Shown in pieces: positions 44,741 to 54,963 of a stretch of DNA of 64,000 nucleotides (position 1 is its first letter; every line of letters starts with the position of its first letter). Source of the DNA: Rivularia sp034931125 (GTDB lineage: Bacteria; Cyanobacteriota; Cyanobacteriia; Cyanobacteriales; Nostocaceae); NCBI RefSeq assembly GCF_034931125.1, contig NZ_JAYGHM010000006.1, positions 62,001-126,000 on the forward strand, written 5' to 3'. Position numbers and translations under genes: made by a program. The notes beneath the pieces were generated by a model, which did not search any database, was not told the origin of the DNA, and was given only the letters and a program-made list of their open reading frames with translations.

Positions 44741-47332
44741 TTATTCTGATGTCTTCGATTTTGCTTCCAAGTTTTCCAAACGACTTCTGAGTTCTTGGTT
44801 TTGCTGCTTAAGCTGTTCCAATTCGGAACGTAAATCGTTTACAGCACCTTCTGATTTAGTATTTTGAGCCACTTTATCAATTTCTTCTTCAGCATAACGA
44901 CGCACGCGACCATCTGGGGTTTGTACGGCTAAAGTCCGTAAAATACCAATGGCTTTTTTAGTTTCCATTTGTCCGAGTGAAGATGCTACGGCAACTTGGG
45001 TTAAGAAGAAAGTTTCTTGAGCAAGTTTGGTTAATCTTTCCAAAATCCTTTCTAAATTCGAGTTACTTTGACCAACAGAAATTTTTCCTAAAGCACGAAT
45101 TGCTCCCAAACGCAGAGGTTGCGGTACACCTAATTTGGTATAATCCAAGACTAAATTCAAAGCTGCTTCACTAGTTTTTAATTCAGCTAAACCTGTGATC
45201 GCGCCGTTTCTAACTACTTCATTCCAACCGGCTTTCGATTGCAAAATATGCTCAAATAGCTGCAATACTTCCGCTTCGTCGGGTTTCTCTTCTCCCATTG
45301 TCGCAGCAATGGAACCGATGGAAGCTGCTGCTGCGGATTCTACATAATAACTCTCATCCCCAGCTTGTGATAATTTCTTCAAGGCTTGATAGCTTTTTTC
45401 AGTTTTGATTTTACCAAGCGCTTGGACTACCGCTCGCCGCACATAGGGATTTTGATCTGACAAATATTCAATTAAAACATCAAACACTTGGTCTAACTGA
45501 ACTTCGGCTAACTGCTTAACAACTTCTACCCGGACACCCCAAAAAGCATCATTTTTCAACGATTCCGATAAAGCTTTTACCGCTTCCAATCCGCTTTTCT
45601 TAGCTAAAGCAACCGCAGCATAAATCCGCGAAACGGGATTTGCATCGTGGAGTAACTGTGCTTTCAACTCCGGTATGGGATATTCCAAAGTTACAGTTTT
45701 GAGATAATGATTCCCCACATCAAAGCTGATAAAATCGGGTTTTTTGTCAACGGGGAAGTAAAAACTTTGTTCTTTCTCGTTTACTCGTACCGTAAATACT
45801 TTCAGGTCATGTGGTTCTACATAACCTAAACCAATGGGAATTTTGAGGTCAAATAAATTTTCGTTATTTTTATCTTCCGTAGCTACTTGAGTTTGAGTAA
45901 CCGTCACCTTTGCTAAATTTGCATCCCCATCCCAAGAGTAAGCAACCTTAAAATCGGGATGTCCACCGCGATACACATATTGGTCAAAAAGAAACGTTAA
46001 ATTACGACCAGTAGTTTCTTCAATTGCTCGTAATAAATCGATTGTTTCCACAGTTTGATGAGCATTATTGTTTACAAACGTAGCAATAGCTAGCCAAAAA
46101 GCATCATCTCCTAACTGCGATCGCAACATATGATAAACGCACGATCCCTTTTCATAAATATGGCGATCGTAAAGCTCAATAGCTTCTCGGTAGACGTGAG
46201 TTACCATCGGACGACGGTAGCGACTGCGATCTTCCGCAATATAACGGTTTGCTTGTCCCCATCGATAGTAATCTGCTTCTTGAGAACCATATTCATGCTC
46301 AGTCCACATCACTTCAGAATAACTTGCCATCCCCTCCTTGACCCAAGCATGAGACCAATGTTTAATTACTACTAAATCGCCGAACCACTGATGCGCTAAT
46401 TCGTGAACAACCAAACTTTCGGAATTGCGGTTATCAACAGCTGCTTTTTCATCCAACAAACATCTATCTGTTAACAGCGTAGTCGAAGTATTTTCCATTC
46501 CCCCAAAGATGAAGTCATCAACGCAGACTTGAGCATATTTGGGGAAAGCATAGACATATCCGTACTTTTCGCTGAGAAACTCCATCATTTGAGGAGTTTT
46601 TTCCATAGTACGTTTAGCATCTGCCGATCGCGGTTTTTCTGCGTAATAAGTAACCGCTTTACCATGCCACTCGTCTTTTATTTCCGCAAAATCACCGACA
46701 GCAAGTGTCATTAAATAAGTAGGATGTACCTGCTTTTGTAACCAGTGATAAACTTTATTTTCCCCGTCTTCCTCAGCAGACACTAATTCACCGTTAGAAA
46801 TTGCCATCAAACCTTTAGGAACCTTGACCCGAATTTCCGAAGTTGATAACTGACCGGGATAATCGAAGCAAGGAAACCAAAACCGCGAATCTTCGTCTTC
46901 TCCTTGAGTCCAAACTTGAGTTGGTTTATTGGGATAATGTTCGCTTGGTTGAATAAAATAAATCCCGCGCTGAGGTTTTTCCACCGAATAGCCGATAATA
47001 ATTTCAACTCGTCGATTAACTTGAGTAGGGGAACTCAATTCAATATCAAGATGTTCGCCGTCATGATCGAACTTTTGGGCGGTTTCGGCCACAGCAACCG
47101 ACTCAATATTTAAGTTGACAGCATCCAAACGTAAACGGTCTACACCGTCGCAAATCGGCGCTAAAGTTATTTTACAAGTACCGCGAACAACTTGATTTGG
47201 GATATCCAAACTCAGATCGAGAAAAATGTGCTTAACCTGTCCGGGGCGATCGGGATTATACTGCGGTTTTGCACCCGGTAAAAGAAAAGACTTATGACGC
47301 GGATTTTCGGTATCAAAATGTGAGTGCAACAT
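44741..47332 (-). CDS. M1-family metallo-aminopeptidase with HEAT repeats
   Basis: 863 residues. Catalytic features: GGMEN at 277-281 (exopeptidase motif), HELAHQW at 310-316 (zinc ligands H310 and H314) and the third ligand E333 in KEGMAS. Residues about 560-825 are HEAT-like helical pairs (ANPVSRIYAAVALAKK, NPYVRRAVVQALGKI, PQPLRLGAIRALGKI). The last 35 residues form a coiled coil (LRSELEQLKQQNQELRSRLENL). It probably removes N-terminal residues from peptides, in the cytoplasm as there is no signal peptide. It is divergent from the DUF3352 gene. Confidence 0.92.
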   Translation of the reverse strand: MLHSHFDTENPRHKSFLLPGAKPQYNPDRPGQVKHIFLDLSLDIPNQVVRGTCKITLAPICDGVDRLRLDAVNLNIESVAVAETAQKFDHDGEHLDIELSSPTQVNRRVEIIIGYSVEKPQRGIYFIQPSEHYPNKPTQVWTQGEDEDSRFWFPCFDYPGQLSTSEIRVKVPKGLMAISNGELVSAEEDGENKVYHWLQKQVHPTYLMTLAVGDFAEIKDEWHGKAVTYYAEKPRSADAKRTMEKTPQMMEFLSEKYGYVYAFPKYAQVCVDDFIFGGMENTSTTLLTDRCLLDEKAAVDNRNSESLVVHELAHQWFGDLVVIKHWSHAWVKEGMASYSEVMWTEHEYGSQEADYYRWGQANRYIAEDRSRYRRPMVTHVYREAIELYDRHIYEKGSCVYHMLRSQLGDDAFWLAIATFVNNNAHQTVETIDLLRAIEETTGRNLTFLFDQYVYRGGHPDFKVAYSWDGDANLAKVTVTQTQVATEDKNNENLFDLKIPIGLGYVEPHDLKVFTVRVNEKEQSFYFPVDKKPDFISFDVGNHYLKTVTLEYPIPELKAQLLHDANPVSRIYAAVALAKKSGLEAVKALSESLKNDAFWGVRVEVVKQLAEVQLDQVFDVLIEYLSDQNPYVRRAVVQALGKIKTEKSYQALKKLSQAGDESYYVESAAAASIGSIAATMGEEKPDEAEVLQLFEHILQSKAGWNEVVRNGAITGLAELKTSEAALNLVLDYTKLGVPQPLRLGAIRALGKISVGQSNSNLERILERLTKLAQETFFLTQVAVASSLGQMETKKAIGILRTLAVQTPDGRVRRYAEEEIDKVAQNTKSEGAVNDLRSELEQLKQQNQELRSRLENLEAKSKTSE

Positions 47333-47726
47333 CTATATCTGTTAACCTTATAATTGGTAAAATTTTGAATGTAGTTAAGAATAACAATTGGTGTTTTATT
47401 ACCACTTGTGGAATATTGCGCTTTAACGTGAAAGCGTATTACTTATTTTAAGTCTCAAATGGTTTCCTTAAAGTATAAATACTTTGGGCAAGATTTTTTA
47501 TCTTAATAGATTTTGCCAGATCTATAAATTTATAGTGTGTAGAATTACTAATTTTATCAGTAAATACCGATAATCTGGTAGATGAAATATGAAGTATTAA
47601 AAGTGAAGGAGAATTTAACCGCTAGTTAAATCTCTTGTATAGCGCAACATATTCGGAAAAATATCTGAGCTATAGATCGATACTTTTTATTCGATCAATG
47701 CCAACTTATGAAAAAGATAATACTGT
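47333..47726. other. Divergent spacer between aminopeptidase and DUF3352 genes
   Basis: About 390 AT-rich bases with a CTATAAATTTATAG palindrome near 47521-47534. No gene or repeat tract. Both promoters are expected here. Confidence 0.45.
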
Positions 47727-49364
47727 ATGTCTAAACTAAAGTCTAAATTTTTAATTCCTGCGATCGGTTCTGCTATCGTCTTAATTGGTGGTATCGCGAC
47801 TTATTTGTATTTAAAGGGTGGACCATCTGGAGGTATTTCCGATGCTGCTGCAAGTGCCAAACTAGTTCCAGATGATGCGATGATGGCAACTTATATTGCT
47901 ACAGATCCAAAACTTTGGTCGAAGTTGGAGCAGTTTGGTACTCCCGAAGCTCAAAAAATAGTTGCTGCGGGACTAAAGAGCTTTAATGACAATTTGTCAA
48001 ACGATGATAGCATTACTTACGATCAAGACTTAAAGCCTTGGGTTGGTGGTGTAATGGTAGCGGTATTACCTCCACCTGCTGTTAAACCCGCACAAGATAC
48101 CCAATCCTCGGAACCAAATATCTTGATGGTAGTAGGAATCAAAGATAAGGTAGAAGCTTTAAACTTTGCCAACAAACTCAAGCAGCAAAAAGGCGTTAAA
48201 ACCAGCGAAATAGACTATAAAGGTCAGAAAATCCAGGAAACCAAAGGTACAAAAACTTCTACATACAGCACCATCTTAAATGACCGCGTATTGTTTGCTC
48301 CTTCTCAAAACGCAGTCCAGCAAGCGATCGACACATCAAAAGGAGAACCTTCTTTTTTAAGTAAATCAGGTGCTTCCCAAGTTATGGGAAATAATCTCAA
48401 ATTAGAGAATACTTTGGCACAAATTTACGTACCCGATTATTCGGCTATGGTGAAAAATTTGATCGCGAATAATCCGCAAGCGCAACTACCACCGCAAACT
48501 TTAGAACAATTAAAACAAGTCAAATCCGTTGTTGCAGGTATTGGTGTTGATGATAGCGGAGTGCGGATGAAAGCAAACGCTAACTTAGACTCCCAACTAG
48601 TAAAATATGAATACGAAAAAACGCCTGGAAAAGTATTGTCCCAACTTCCCCAAAATACAATTGCTCTAATTAGTGGAGCAGGTATTAGTAAATGGTGGAC
48701 GGGTTTCGCAGAACAAGCAAAAGACGCTCCCGAACTTAACGTCATGCTTCAGCAAGCAAGAGGACAATTACAGTCAGTCGGTCTAGACTTGGATAAAGAT
48801 GTTTTCGGGTGGATGGATGGGGAATTTAGCATAGCTGCAATTCCTATACAAGAAGGATTATTAAAGCAAGTTGGATTCGGGGGTGCATTCTTGTTTCATA
48901 CTGGCGATCGCAAAACCGCAGAAGCCACATTCAGCAAGTTAGACAATCTAGCTAAAGCCCAATCAATCCAAATAGATCGAAAAGACATCGACGGTAAAAA
49001 CATTACGGAATGGCAAATCCCCGGACAAGGTGCATTACTAGCCCACGGTTGGTTAGATGATAAAACTGCCCTACTAGCTTTCGGCGGTCCTATAGCCCAA
49101 ACACTTGCAAGCAAGTCATTACAACCCCTCAACAGCGGTCAAACTTTCCAAGGGATCGCAGCAACATTACCAAAAGAAAACGGCGGTTATTTATATATAG
49201 ATATGGAAAAAGCTCTACCAGTGGTTAACCGTTTTTCCCCACCCACACCAGAAGCAACCGCAATCCTCAACTCAATTCGCGGAATCGGAGTTACCGCAAC
49301 TAGTCCCAATAAATCCCTTACCCAAATGGAAATGTTATTAGCATTGAAAAAGAATCAGAAATAG
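47727..49364 (+). CDS. DUF3352 domain-containing protein
   Basis: 545 residues. One N-terminal membrane anchor (FLIPAIGSAIVLIGGIATYLYL), then a large extracytoplasmic part beginning with AASAKLVPDDAMMATYIATDP, the typical start of DUF3352. Repeated modules around FANKLKQQKGVKTSEIDYKGQKIQE and KTAEATFSKLDNLAKAQSIQ suggest internal duplication. The family is common in cyanobacteria; its function is unknown. It is monocistronic, followed by ATTGGGA-type repeats. Confidence 0.82.
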   Translation: MSKLKSKFLIPAIGSAIVLIGGIATYLYLKGGPSGGISDAAASAKLVPDDAMMATYIATDPKLWSKLEQFGTPEAQKIVAAGLKSFNDNLSNDDSITYDQDLKPWVGGVMVAVLPPPAVKPAQDTQSSEPNILMVVGIKDKVEALNFANKLKQQKGVKTSEIDYKGQKIQETKGTKTSTYSTILNDRVLFAPSQNAVQQAIDTSKGEPSFLSKSGASQVMGNNLKLENTLAQIYVPDYSAMVKNLIANNPQAQLPPQTLEQLKQVKSVVAGIGVDDSGVRMKANANLDSQLVKYEYEKTPGKVLSQLPQNTIALISGAGISKWWTGFAEQAKDAPELNVMLQQARGQLQSVGLDLDKDVFGWMDGEFSIAAIPIQEGLLKQVGFGGAFLFHTGDRKTAEATFSKLDNLAKAQSIQIDRKDIDGKNITEWQIPGQGALLAHGWLDDKTALLAFGGPIAQTLASKSLQPLNSGQTFQGIAATLPKENGGYLYIDMEKALPVVNRFSPPTPEATAILNSIRGIGVTATSPNKSLTQMEMLLALKKNQK

Positions 49365-49367
49365 GGA

Positions 49368-49462
49368 ATTGAGGATTGGGAATGGGGAATTGGGAATTGG
49401 GAATTGGTAATTGGTAATGGGGAAGTTTTAAATTCATAACTCCTAACTCCTAATTCCCTTGT
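49368..49462. repeat. Tandem repeats after the DUF3352 gene
   Basis: GGGAATTG/GGTAATTG units followed by CTCCTAA heptamers and CCCTTGTCCCC. No gene. Confidence 0.8.
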
Positions 49463-49591
49463 CCCCTTAGCTAAAATGTTTGTTAAATATTTTTTTCAAC
49501 TTACGACATAATTTCGTTCAAGGCTTATGATTTTTACAGACAAACTTTTGAAAATGTTCCAAATCAACAAGTAAATTAACTAATATTACTG

Positions 49592-50512
49592 ATGGTTCTC
49601 GCTACAAAAAATACTGTTCCACTATCTACACGCTTGATCAATGGATTGCTGGGAATTAAGCCACTGTACGGTATAGCCAAACATCAAGCCCGTCAAATGA
49701 TGGTTAAACGCGGGGAAAGAATTGGTGTACCTTGGAAGAAACAAGTTGAAGAAATGAAAGCGATTGATTGGGAAAGTGAAATCAAGAAGATTGAAAATTC
49801 ACGAGTTTCTTATCCCGATTACTATATGACTTCATTCCACGCTTATCAAGAAGGCAATCTTGGTTGGAAACCTGCTTTAGAATTAGAAGTTGCAGCTTTG
49901 ACTGTTCACTCGACACTTTTTAGTAAAGCTGGTGAAATCGAAGGAGACTCAAAGCTACGCGCTTCTTTTCACGATCTGATTAAATCACAGATTCCCGAAC
50001 CACAAGATATTTTAGATATGGCTTGCGGTGTCGGTTTAAGTACTTTTGCTTTACAAGAAACTTATCCACAAGCTAAAGTTACGGGTTTAGATTTATCTCC
50101 TTATTTCCTATCAGTCGCTAATTATCGATCGCAACAGCGTCAAGCCGATATTAATTGGGTTCATGGAGCAGCAGAATCTACAGGTTTACCGGATAGTTCG
50201 TTTGACTTAATATCGATTTTTCTAGCTTGTCACGAATTACCCCAGTCTGCAACTCGACAAATATTTACAGAAGCGCGACGATTATTACGTCCTAACGGTC
50301 ATTTAGCAGTTATGGATATGAATCCTCAATCTGAAATTTATCAGAAAATGCCGCCTTATGTTTTTACTTTACTCAAAAGCACAGAACCTTATTTGGATGA
50401 ATATTTCACCCTAAATATTGAAGAAGCTTTAGTTAATGCTGGCTTCCAAACTCCTACAATTACTCCTAATAGTCCCCGTCACCGGACTGTAGTAGCTCAA
50501 GTAATCAAATAG
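49592..50512 (+). CDS. Class I SAM-dependent methyltransferase
   Basis: 306 residues. The Rossmann domain (about 140-250) has motif I ILDMACGVGLSTFALQE, motif II VTGLDLSPYFLSVA, and motif post-I NLISIFLACHELP with ARRLLRPNGHLAVMDMNP. The N-terminal 130 residues are helical and specific to this subgroup. The substrate is unknown; such proteins in cyanobacteria often modify lipids or quinones. It stands alone. Confidence 0.84.
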   Translation: MVLATKNTVPLSTRLINGLLGIKPLYGIAKHQARQMMVKRGERIGVPWKKQVEEMKAIDWESEIKKIENSRVSYPDYYMTSFHAYQEGNLGWKPALELEVAALTVHSTLFSKAGEIEGDSKLRASFHDLIKSQIPEPQDILDMACGVGLSTFALQETYPQAKVTGLDLSPYFLSVANYRSQQRQADINWVHGAAESTGLPDSSFDLISIFLACHELPQSATRQIFTEARRLLRPNGHLAVMDMNPQSEIYQKMPPYVFTLLKSTEPYLDEYFTLNIEEALVNAGFQTPTITPNSPRHRTVVAQVIK

Positions 50513-51142
50513 TCTGTAAGTTTTAGGAAATAGACACAATTATAATTTACCTTTGGTTATGCGATCGCAATACCCAGGGTAAATTGTCTATTTAGGTGAC
50601 AAAATTATTGTGTTCTTGTGCGATCTATAACTTAACTGTTGTTGTAATTAAAATCATAAGTACTCGTGCAAAATAAATTAAACATTTCGTCTGGGGAGGG
50701 AATAGGGTTGGGGGGAATGTTTATATAATTCACGAGTAATTATATAAATAATTTTGCGTTAGTACTTATACAAATAAACTTTTCCAATTCACTATCTTTA
50801 ATAAGAAATAATTTATTTACTCCAAAGTTAATTATATGACTTGCAATATTTTTTAATTTGGCTTGTGTCTACTTTATCTCAAGCAGCTTAAATGTATAAA
50901 AGCTATCAAGAACTATTTCGATATGCTAAAATAAATACAAAATACATAGTAGAACCTAAACAATTAAAGTGTCGCAGTATATTGCGATCAGTTTCCTCTG
51001 AGTAAATCATTTTTGGCAAATACTGTATCTCCAGCATTGTAATAAAGTAATAAAAATCAGACCTTACGGGTTAGATTTTTTGCCTAATAAAATGTTATAA
51101 GTCTTTAATGTAAAGTGTGGAATAAAAGCCAGATAAATCGAC
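50513..51142. other. Spacer of about 630 bases before the fasciclin gene
   Basis: AT-rich with one HIP1 site near 50562. A GGGGAGGGAATAGGG purine run is near 50694 and an ATTCACGAGTAATTATATAAATAA stretch follows. A partial AAATCAGACC...GGTTAGATTT hairpin with T tract at 51054-51081 may be a terminator or attenuator ahead of the fasciclin gene. No protein gene seen. Confidence 0.35.
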
Positions 51143-52033
51143 ATGAAGGTATACCATTACAGCAATCTGCTGACCAAATTAACTGGCATTGTGGGAGTGA
51201 CAGGCATCAGTTTACTGATGGGTTTGCCAGCGAGGGCAAATAACGCGCTCAATCCGAGTCCCAGTGTTTTCACAGAGGCTCCTTATAACCGTAGTCAAAC
51301 AGTAGTTCCCTTGAATACTGATAACGAAGCAGCTATAGGGACACAAAAGAACGGTAAACCGACTAAAACATTATTGACACAAAGCGGTGGAGCGCTTAAC
51401 CCCAGACCTAGCATTTTGGATGAGTGTCCTTATAACCGCGCTGCTTGTGGAAATAGAACACCTTCAACCGTGCCAGCACCAGCACCATTACCACCGTCAG
51501 ATCCAGGAGCTACACCACCTTCCTCACCCGAAGAACTCCCAACAATACCTCCAACAACACCTCCAACAATGCCGGGTGCTGAAACAGAACCAACTCAACC
51601 ATCCGCAGGAACTGAGAATCAGGATATTATCACCATAGCGGAGTCAAATCCTTCGTTTACTGTGCTAACTAAGGCTTTGAAAGCAGCAGGATTGGAAGAG
51701 ACTTTAAAAGGAAAAGGTCCTTTTACAGTTTTTGCTCCTAGCGATGCAGCATTTGCGAAGTTGCCACAAGATGCCGTACAAGATTTATTAAAGCCAGAAA
51801 ACAAAGAAGTATTGGTCAAAATACTTACCTATCATGTAGTACCGGGTATGGTACTTTCCACCGATTTGAAATCTGGTCAAGTCAAAAGCGTTGAAGGTGG
51901 ACCAATTAGCGTTAAAGTTGACCCAGCTACAGGAGTACAGGTCAATGATGCTACTGTGGTTCAGCCTGACATTAAAGCTAGTAATGGTGTAATTCACGTC
52001 ATTGATAACGTTATTTTGCCTCCAGATTTGTAA
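51143..52033 (+). CDS. Secreted fasciclin-domain protein
   Basis: 296 residues. A signal peptide covers about 1-33 (LTGIVGVTGISLLMGLPARA). The mature N-terminus has a duplicated motif: ALNPSPSVFTEAPYNR (35-50) and ALNPRPSILDECPYNR (84-99). A Pro/Thr-rich linker (110-157) leads to one FAS1 domain (160-296) with ITIAESNPSFTVLTKALKAA, GPFTVFAPSDAAFAKLP and ILTYHVVPG. FAS1 proteins mediate surface adhesion. Role in matrix or cell-cell contact is inferred. A strong hairpin terminator follows. Confidence 0.9.
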   Translation: MKVYHYSNLLTKLTGIVGVTGISLLMGLPARANNALNPSPSVFTEAPYNRSQTVVPLNTDNEAAIGTQKNGKPTKTLLTQSGGALNPRPSILDECPYNRAACGNRTPSTVPAPAPLPPSDPGATPPSSPEELPTIPPTTPPTMPGAETEPTQPSAGTENQDIITIAESNPSFTVLTKALKAAGLEETLKGKGPFTVFAPSDAAFAKLPQDAVQDLLKPENKEVLVKILTYHVVPGMVLSTDLKSGQVKSVEGGPISVKVDPATGVQVNDATVVQPDIKASNGVIHVIDNVILPPDL

Positions 52034-52101
52034 GATTGGGGTTAATAGACCAAATTTAATAATGTAAGGCGATCGCCGCAGCCGTGCAGCGATCGCGTTT
52101 G

Positions 52102-52137
52102 AACCGGGTTTTGATTTGAAAACTCGGTTTTTGTTTT
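52102..52137 (+). terminator. Terminator of the fasciclin gene
   Basis: AACCGGGTTTT (52102-52112) pairs with AAAACTCGGTT (52119-52129) with one G-U pair and a six-base loop, then TTTGTTTTG. It begins about 70 bases after the stop. Confidence 0.75.
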
Positions 52138-52243
52138 GCTATGTATCTGTCGCTTAAGTCCGATACATCCACCAACTCATCTCGATCAAGACCAGATATC
52201 CCTTTGCAATCCATCAAAAAGGGACAATTGTATTTCACCCGCA

Positions 52244-52948
52244 TTAAATCGGTAAGCGGCCTATATCTTTGTTATGACCAATCACCACCATTGCAGAACC
52301 TTTTTCGAGACGCTTATTGGGGTCTGGATTGATAATAAATTTTCCGCCATTACTGTTATTACTTATAGCCAGCACGTTCAAGCCATAGCGATTACGAAGC
52401 TGCAATTCTGCAACAGTTTTTCCGTCAAATTCTTTTGGAATCGTTATTTCAACAATGCTATTGTCAGGATCGAGGTCGAATGTATCTAATATCGCTGGTT
52501 TTGTTAATCTTTGTGCTAAAGCACACCCAGCTTCATATTCGGGAAAAACAACTCTATCCGCACCAACTTTTCGCAATAATTTGCAGTGAACTTCACTAGA
52601 AGCTTTAGCTACTACGTGAGGTACACCACCTTCCTTAACATTTAAAGTTGTAATAATACTTTCTTGGATATAATTCCCGATCGCAATAATTACGGTATCA
52701 AATTCAAAAATTCCTGCTTCTTTAAGTGCAGCGGCTTCTGTTGAGTCTAGCTGTAAAGCATGACCAGTTATTTCTTCCGTCAAGGCTTGAGATACCCGCT
52801 TTTCCTCAATATCCGTTGCTAATACTTCATAGCCTAACTTATGTAAAGTTGAGCAGACAGAACGGCCAAAGCGTCCTAATCCAATTACAGCGAATTGCTG
52901 ATTACTTTTATTTAAGTTGCGAAAAAACCCTAATGACGACAGATTCAC
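52244..52948 (-). CDS. ktrA: Potassium-uptake regulatory subunit, KtrA/TrkA type
   Basis: 234 residues. The RCK N domain begins FAVIGLGRFGRSVCSTLHKLGYEVLATDIEE with the GxGxxG nucleotide-binding loop and the acidic end of beta-2. HVVAKASSEVHCKLLRKVGAD is typical of TrkA-N. The C-terminal RCK_C domain covers about 150-234 (VEITIPKEFDGKTVAELQLR). It forms a cytoplasmic ring that gates the Ktr/Trk channel with ATP/ADP or NAD(H). The matching channel gene is 511 bases upstream on the same strand. Confidence 0.88.
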   Translation of the reverse strand: MNLSSLGFFRNLNKSNQQFAVIGLGRFGRSVCSTLHKLGYEVLATDIEEKRVSQALTEEITGHALQLDSTEAAALKEAGIFEFDTVIIAIGNYIQESIITTLNVKEGGVPHVVAKASSEVHCKLLRKVGADRVVFPEYEAGCALAQRLTKPAILDTFDLDPDNSIVEITIPKEFDGKTVAELQLRNRYGLNVLAISNNSNGGKFIINPDPNKRLEKGSAMVVIGHNKDIGRLPI

Positions 52949-53459
52949 AGTTTATTATCCTTAATTATTGCTGTCTTTGCCTAGGTTATAAAATCGGTCA
53001 CGATCAATAAAAAATATTTTTTTGACCAATTGTAATTATATTATCATTTCAGCTTAATTGAATCTATAGGAATCCGATCTAATTAAATAAATAATTAACA
53101 CAAGTAATAGGTTAGGTGATGTACTGATTTTTTTTAAGTTATTTTTCAAAAGTTGATAAATCAGTCTGATGTATTGAACATATTTGTTTTATCTAAATTT
53201 TATTTATTCTGATATATCAATAATTAGATATTAGATAAAGGTCATATACGAATATAGAATTACTCCACAGAATTTTGTTAACATAGCCTGCGCTTGAAAT
53301 ACCTCTCATAAGTCAAGTCACAAATGTCAATCAAAGCTAATTTATAGATATTTTGTATGCATCAAAATATGAATTTCGTCAAATAAATAATTATTGGTTT
53401 ACAGCGATAAATTATTATCTATAAAAGACAACTGTAAACCGATAAACTGTCCTCAACAT
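52949..53459. other. Spacer between ktrA and ktrB, with an inverted repeat
   Basis: 511 bases, very AT-rich. GGTTTACAG (53396-53404) and CTGTAAACC (53432-53440) form a 9-bp stem with a 27-base loop just after the ktrB stop, a weak terminator candidate. The rest holds no gene; it should carry a separate ktrA promoter. Confidence 0.4.
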
Positions 53460-54794
53460 TTATCCAACAAGTAAATTTTCTTCAGGATAATGAATTCTGC
53501 TGGGTTTGGGGTCTCCAAGTACAGCAGACATTAACAGTAAAACACCAACTCTTCCCATATACATAGTTAGAATTAATATTAACTTACCCCAGATAGAGAT
53601 ATTGCCTGTTATACCTGTTGAAAGTCCGACAGTTGCATAAGCCGAAACTACTTCAAACAAGATTTGAATAAAATCAAGGTTAGGGTCTGTAAGAGATATG
53701 AGAATAGTACAAAATATTACTACTGTTACAGAACCAACGACAACGCCAACAGCTTTTAAAATTAAAGATACAGCAATGCGGCGTTCGTAGAGCAAAACTT
53801 GTTCTTTACCTTGTAGAATTGATTTAGTACAGCTACTTAATACTCTTAGAGTTGTAGTTTTCATTCCTCCTCCAGTACCACCAGGACTTGCTCCAACAAA
53901 CATAAAAGCAATGGTAATAAATAACCCCGCAGTTGTCATACCACCGATATCAATGCTGTTAAAACCAGCAGTTCTTGTAGTCACCGATTGAAATAATGCG
54001 GCTAATAATTGGCTGCGAAAGTTGAGATCGCCTAAAGTTTTGGTATTTTTTATCTCTACGAAGAAAAAGGCTAGAGTACCTAAAATTAATAAAAATATTG
54101 TTGTACTAATGGCAACTTTGTAGTCAAGGGATAATACAATATGACGCGGTATTTTACGTAAGCGATCGCGCAACCAAAAAAACATTTCTAATATTACTTG
54201 ATATCCGATACCGCCGAATATAATTAATCCCGAAATAGTCAATACTAGTAATGTAGAAGAATTGTAATCGATCAAACTATTAGAAAACAAGCTAAAACCT
54301 GCATTGTTCCAAGCGCTGACACTGTGAAAAATTGCCAGCCACATTCCTTTTTGCCAGCCAAAATCCGGGACAAAAACGAGCAATAATAAAAAGATTCCCG
54401 TAATTTCAAACAGTAAAGTTGTGGCGATAATTGAGCGAATAATTTGACCGCTACCCTGCATTTCTCGTCGATCTAAGGATTGTTGAATGGCGATTTTGTG
54501 TCTTAAATCAAATCTACGTCCGGTCAACATGATTAAAAAGGTTGTAAATGTCATGTAGCCCAACCCACCGACTTGTGCAAGCAACATAATGCACAACTGA
54601 CCCCAGAAGGAAAAATCGGTACCAGTATCAACTACAGCCAAACCCGTTACGCAAACCGCTGAAGTTGCAGTAAACAAAGCCACAACTGGGTCATTCCAGG
54701 TACCAGTAGCTGTAGAAAAAGGCATCATTAGTAGGATTGTTCCTACAAAGACTACTGCCAAAAAGCCAATGCAAATTTTTTGAGGAACGGTCAT
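53460..54794 (-). CDS. ktrB: Potassium channel subunit, TrkH/KtrB family
   Basis: 444 residues with about ten hydrophobic segments arranged as four membrane-pore-membrane repeats. Selectivity-filter-like segments are visible: SAVCVTGLAVVDTGTDF (first P loop), NNAGFSLF, TTRTAGFNSIDIGG and SAYATVGLSTGITG. The length and the glycines fit KtrB, the Na+-dependent K+ uptake channel that pairs with KtrA. It supports osmotic adaptation. Note the order channel first, regulator second, with an unusually long gap. Confidence 0.9.
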   Translation of the reverse strand: MTVPQKICIGFLAVVFVGTILLMMPFSTATGTWNDPVVALFTATSAVCVTGLAVVDTGTDFSFWGQLCIMLLAQVGGLGYMTFTTFLIMLTGRRFDLRHKIAIQQSLDRREMQGSGQIIRSIIATTLLFEITGIFLLLLVFVPDFGWQKGMWLAIFHSVSAWNNAGFSLFSNSLIDYNSSTLLVLTISGLIIFGGIGYQVILEMFFWLRDRLRKIPRHIVLSLDYKVAISTTIFLLILGTLAFFFVEIKNTKTLGDLNFRSQLLAALFQSVTTRTAGFNSIDIGGMTTAGLFITIAFMFVGASPGGTGGGMKTTTLRVLSSCTKSILQGKEQVLLYERRIAVSLILKAVGVVVGSVTVVIFCTILISLTDPNLDFIQILFEVVSAYATVGLSTGITGNISIWGKLILILTMYMGRVGVLLLMSAVLGDPKPSRIHYPEENLLVG

Positions 54795-54963
54795 ATAAAA
54801 GCTTGAACCACGAATTATTCCATCTTATTGCGGATGGAGTCTTTTTCCTTATGCCAACAAAACAGTTTGATTTAATTAATTTGATTTAATTAAAAACACA
54901 CATGGTAGCCTACCAATATATGTATTTTATATTTTGCAACAGTCAAAACACATTATTTAATTC

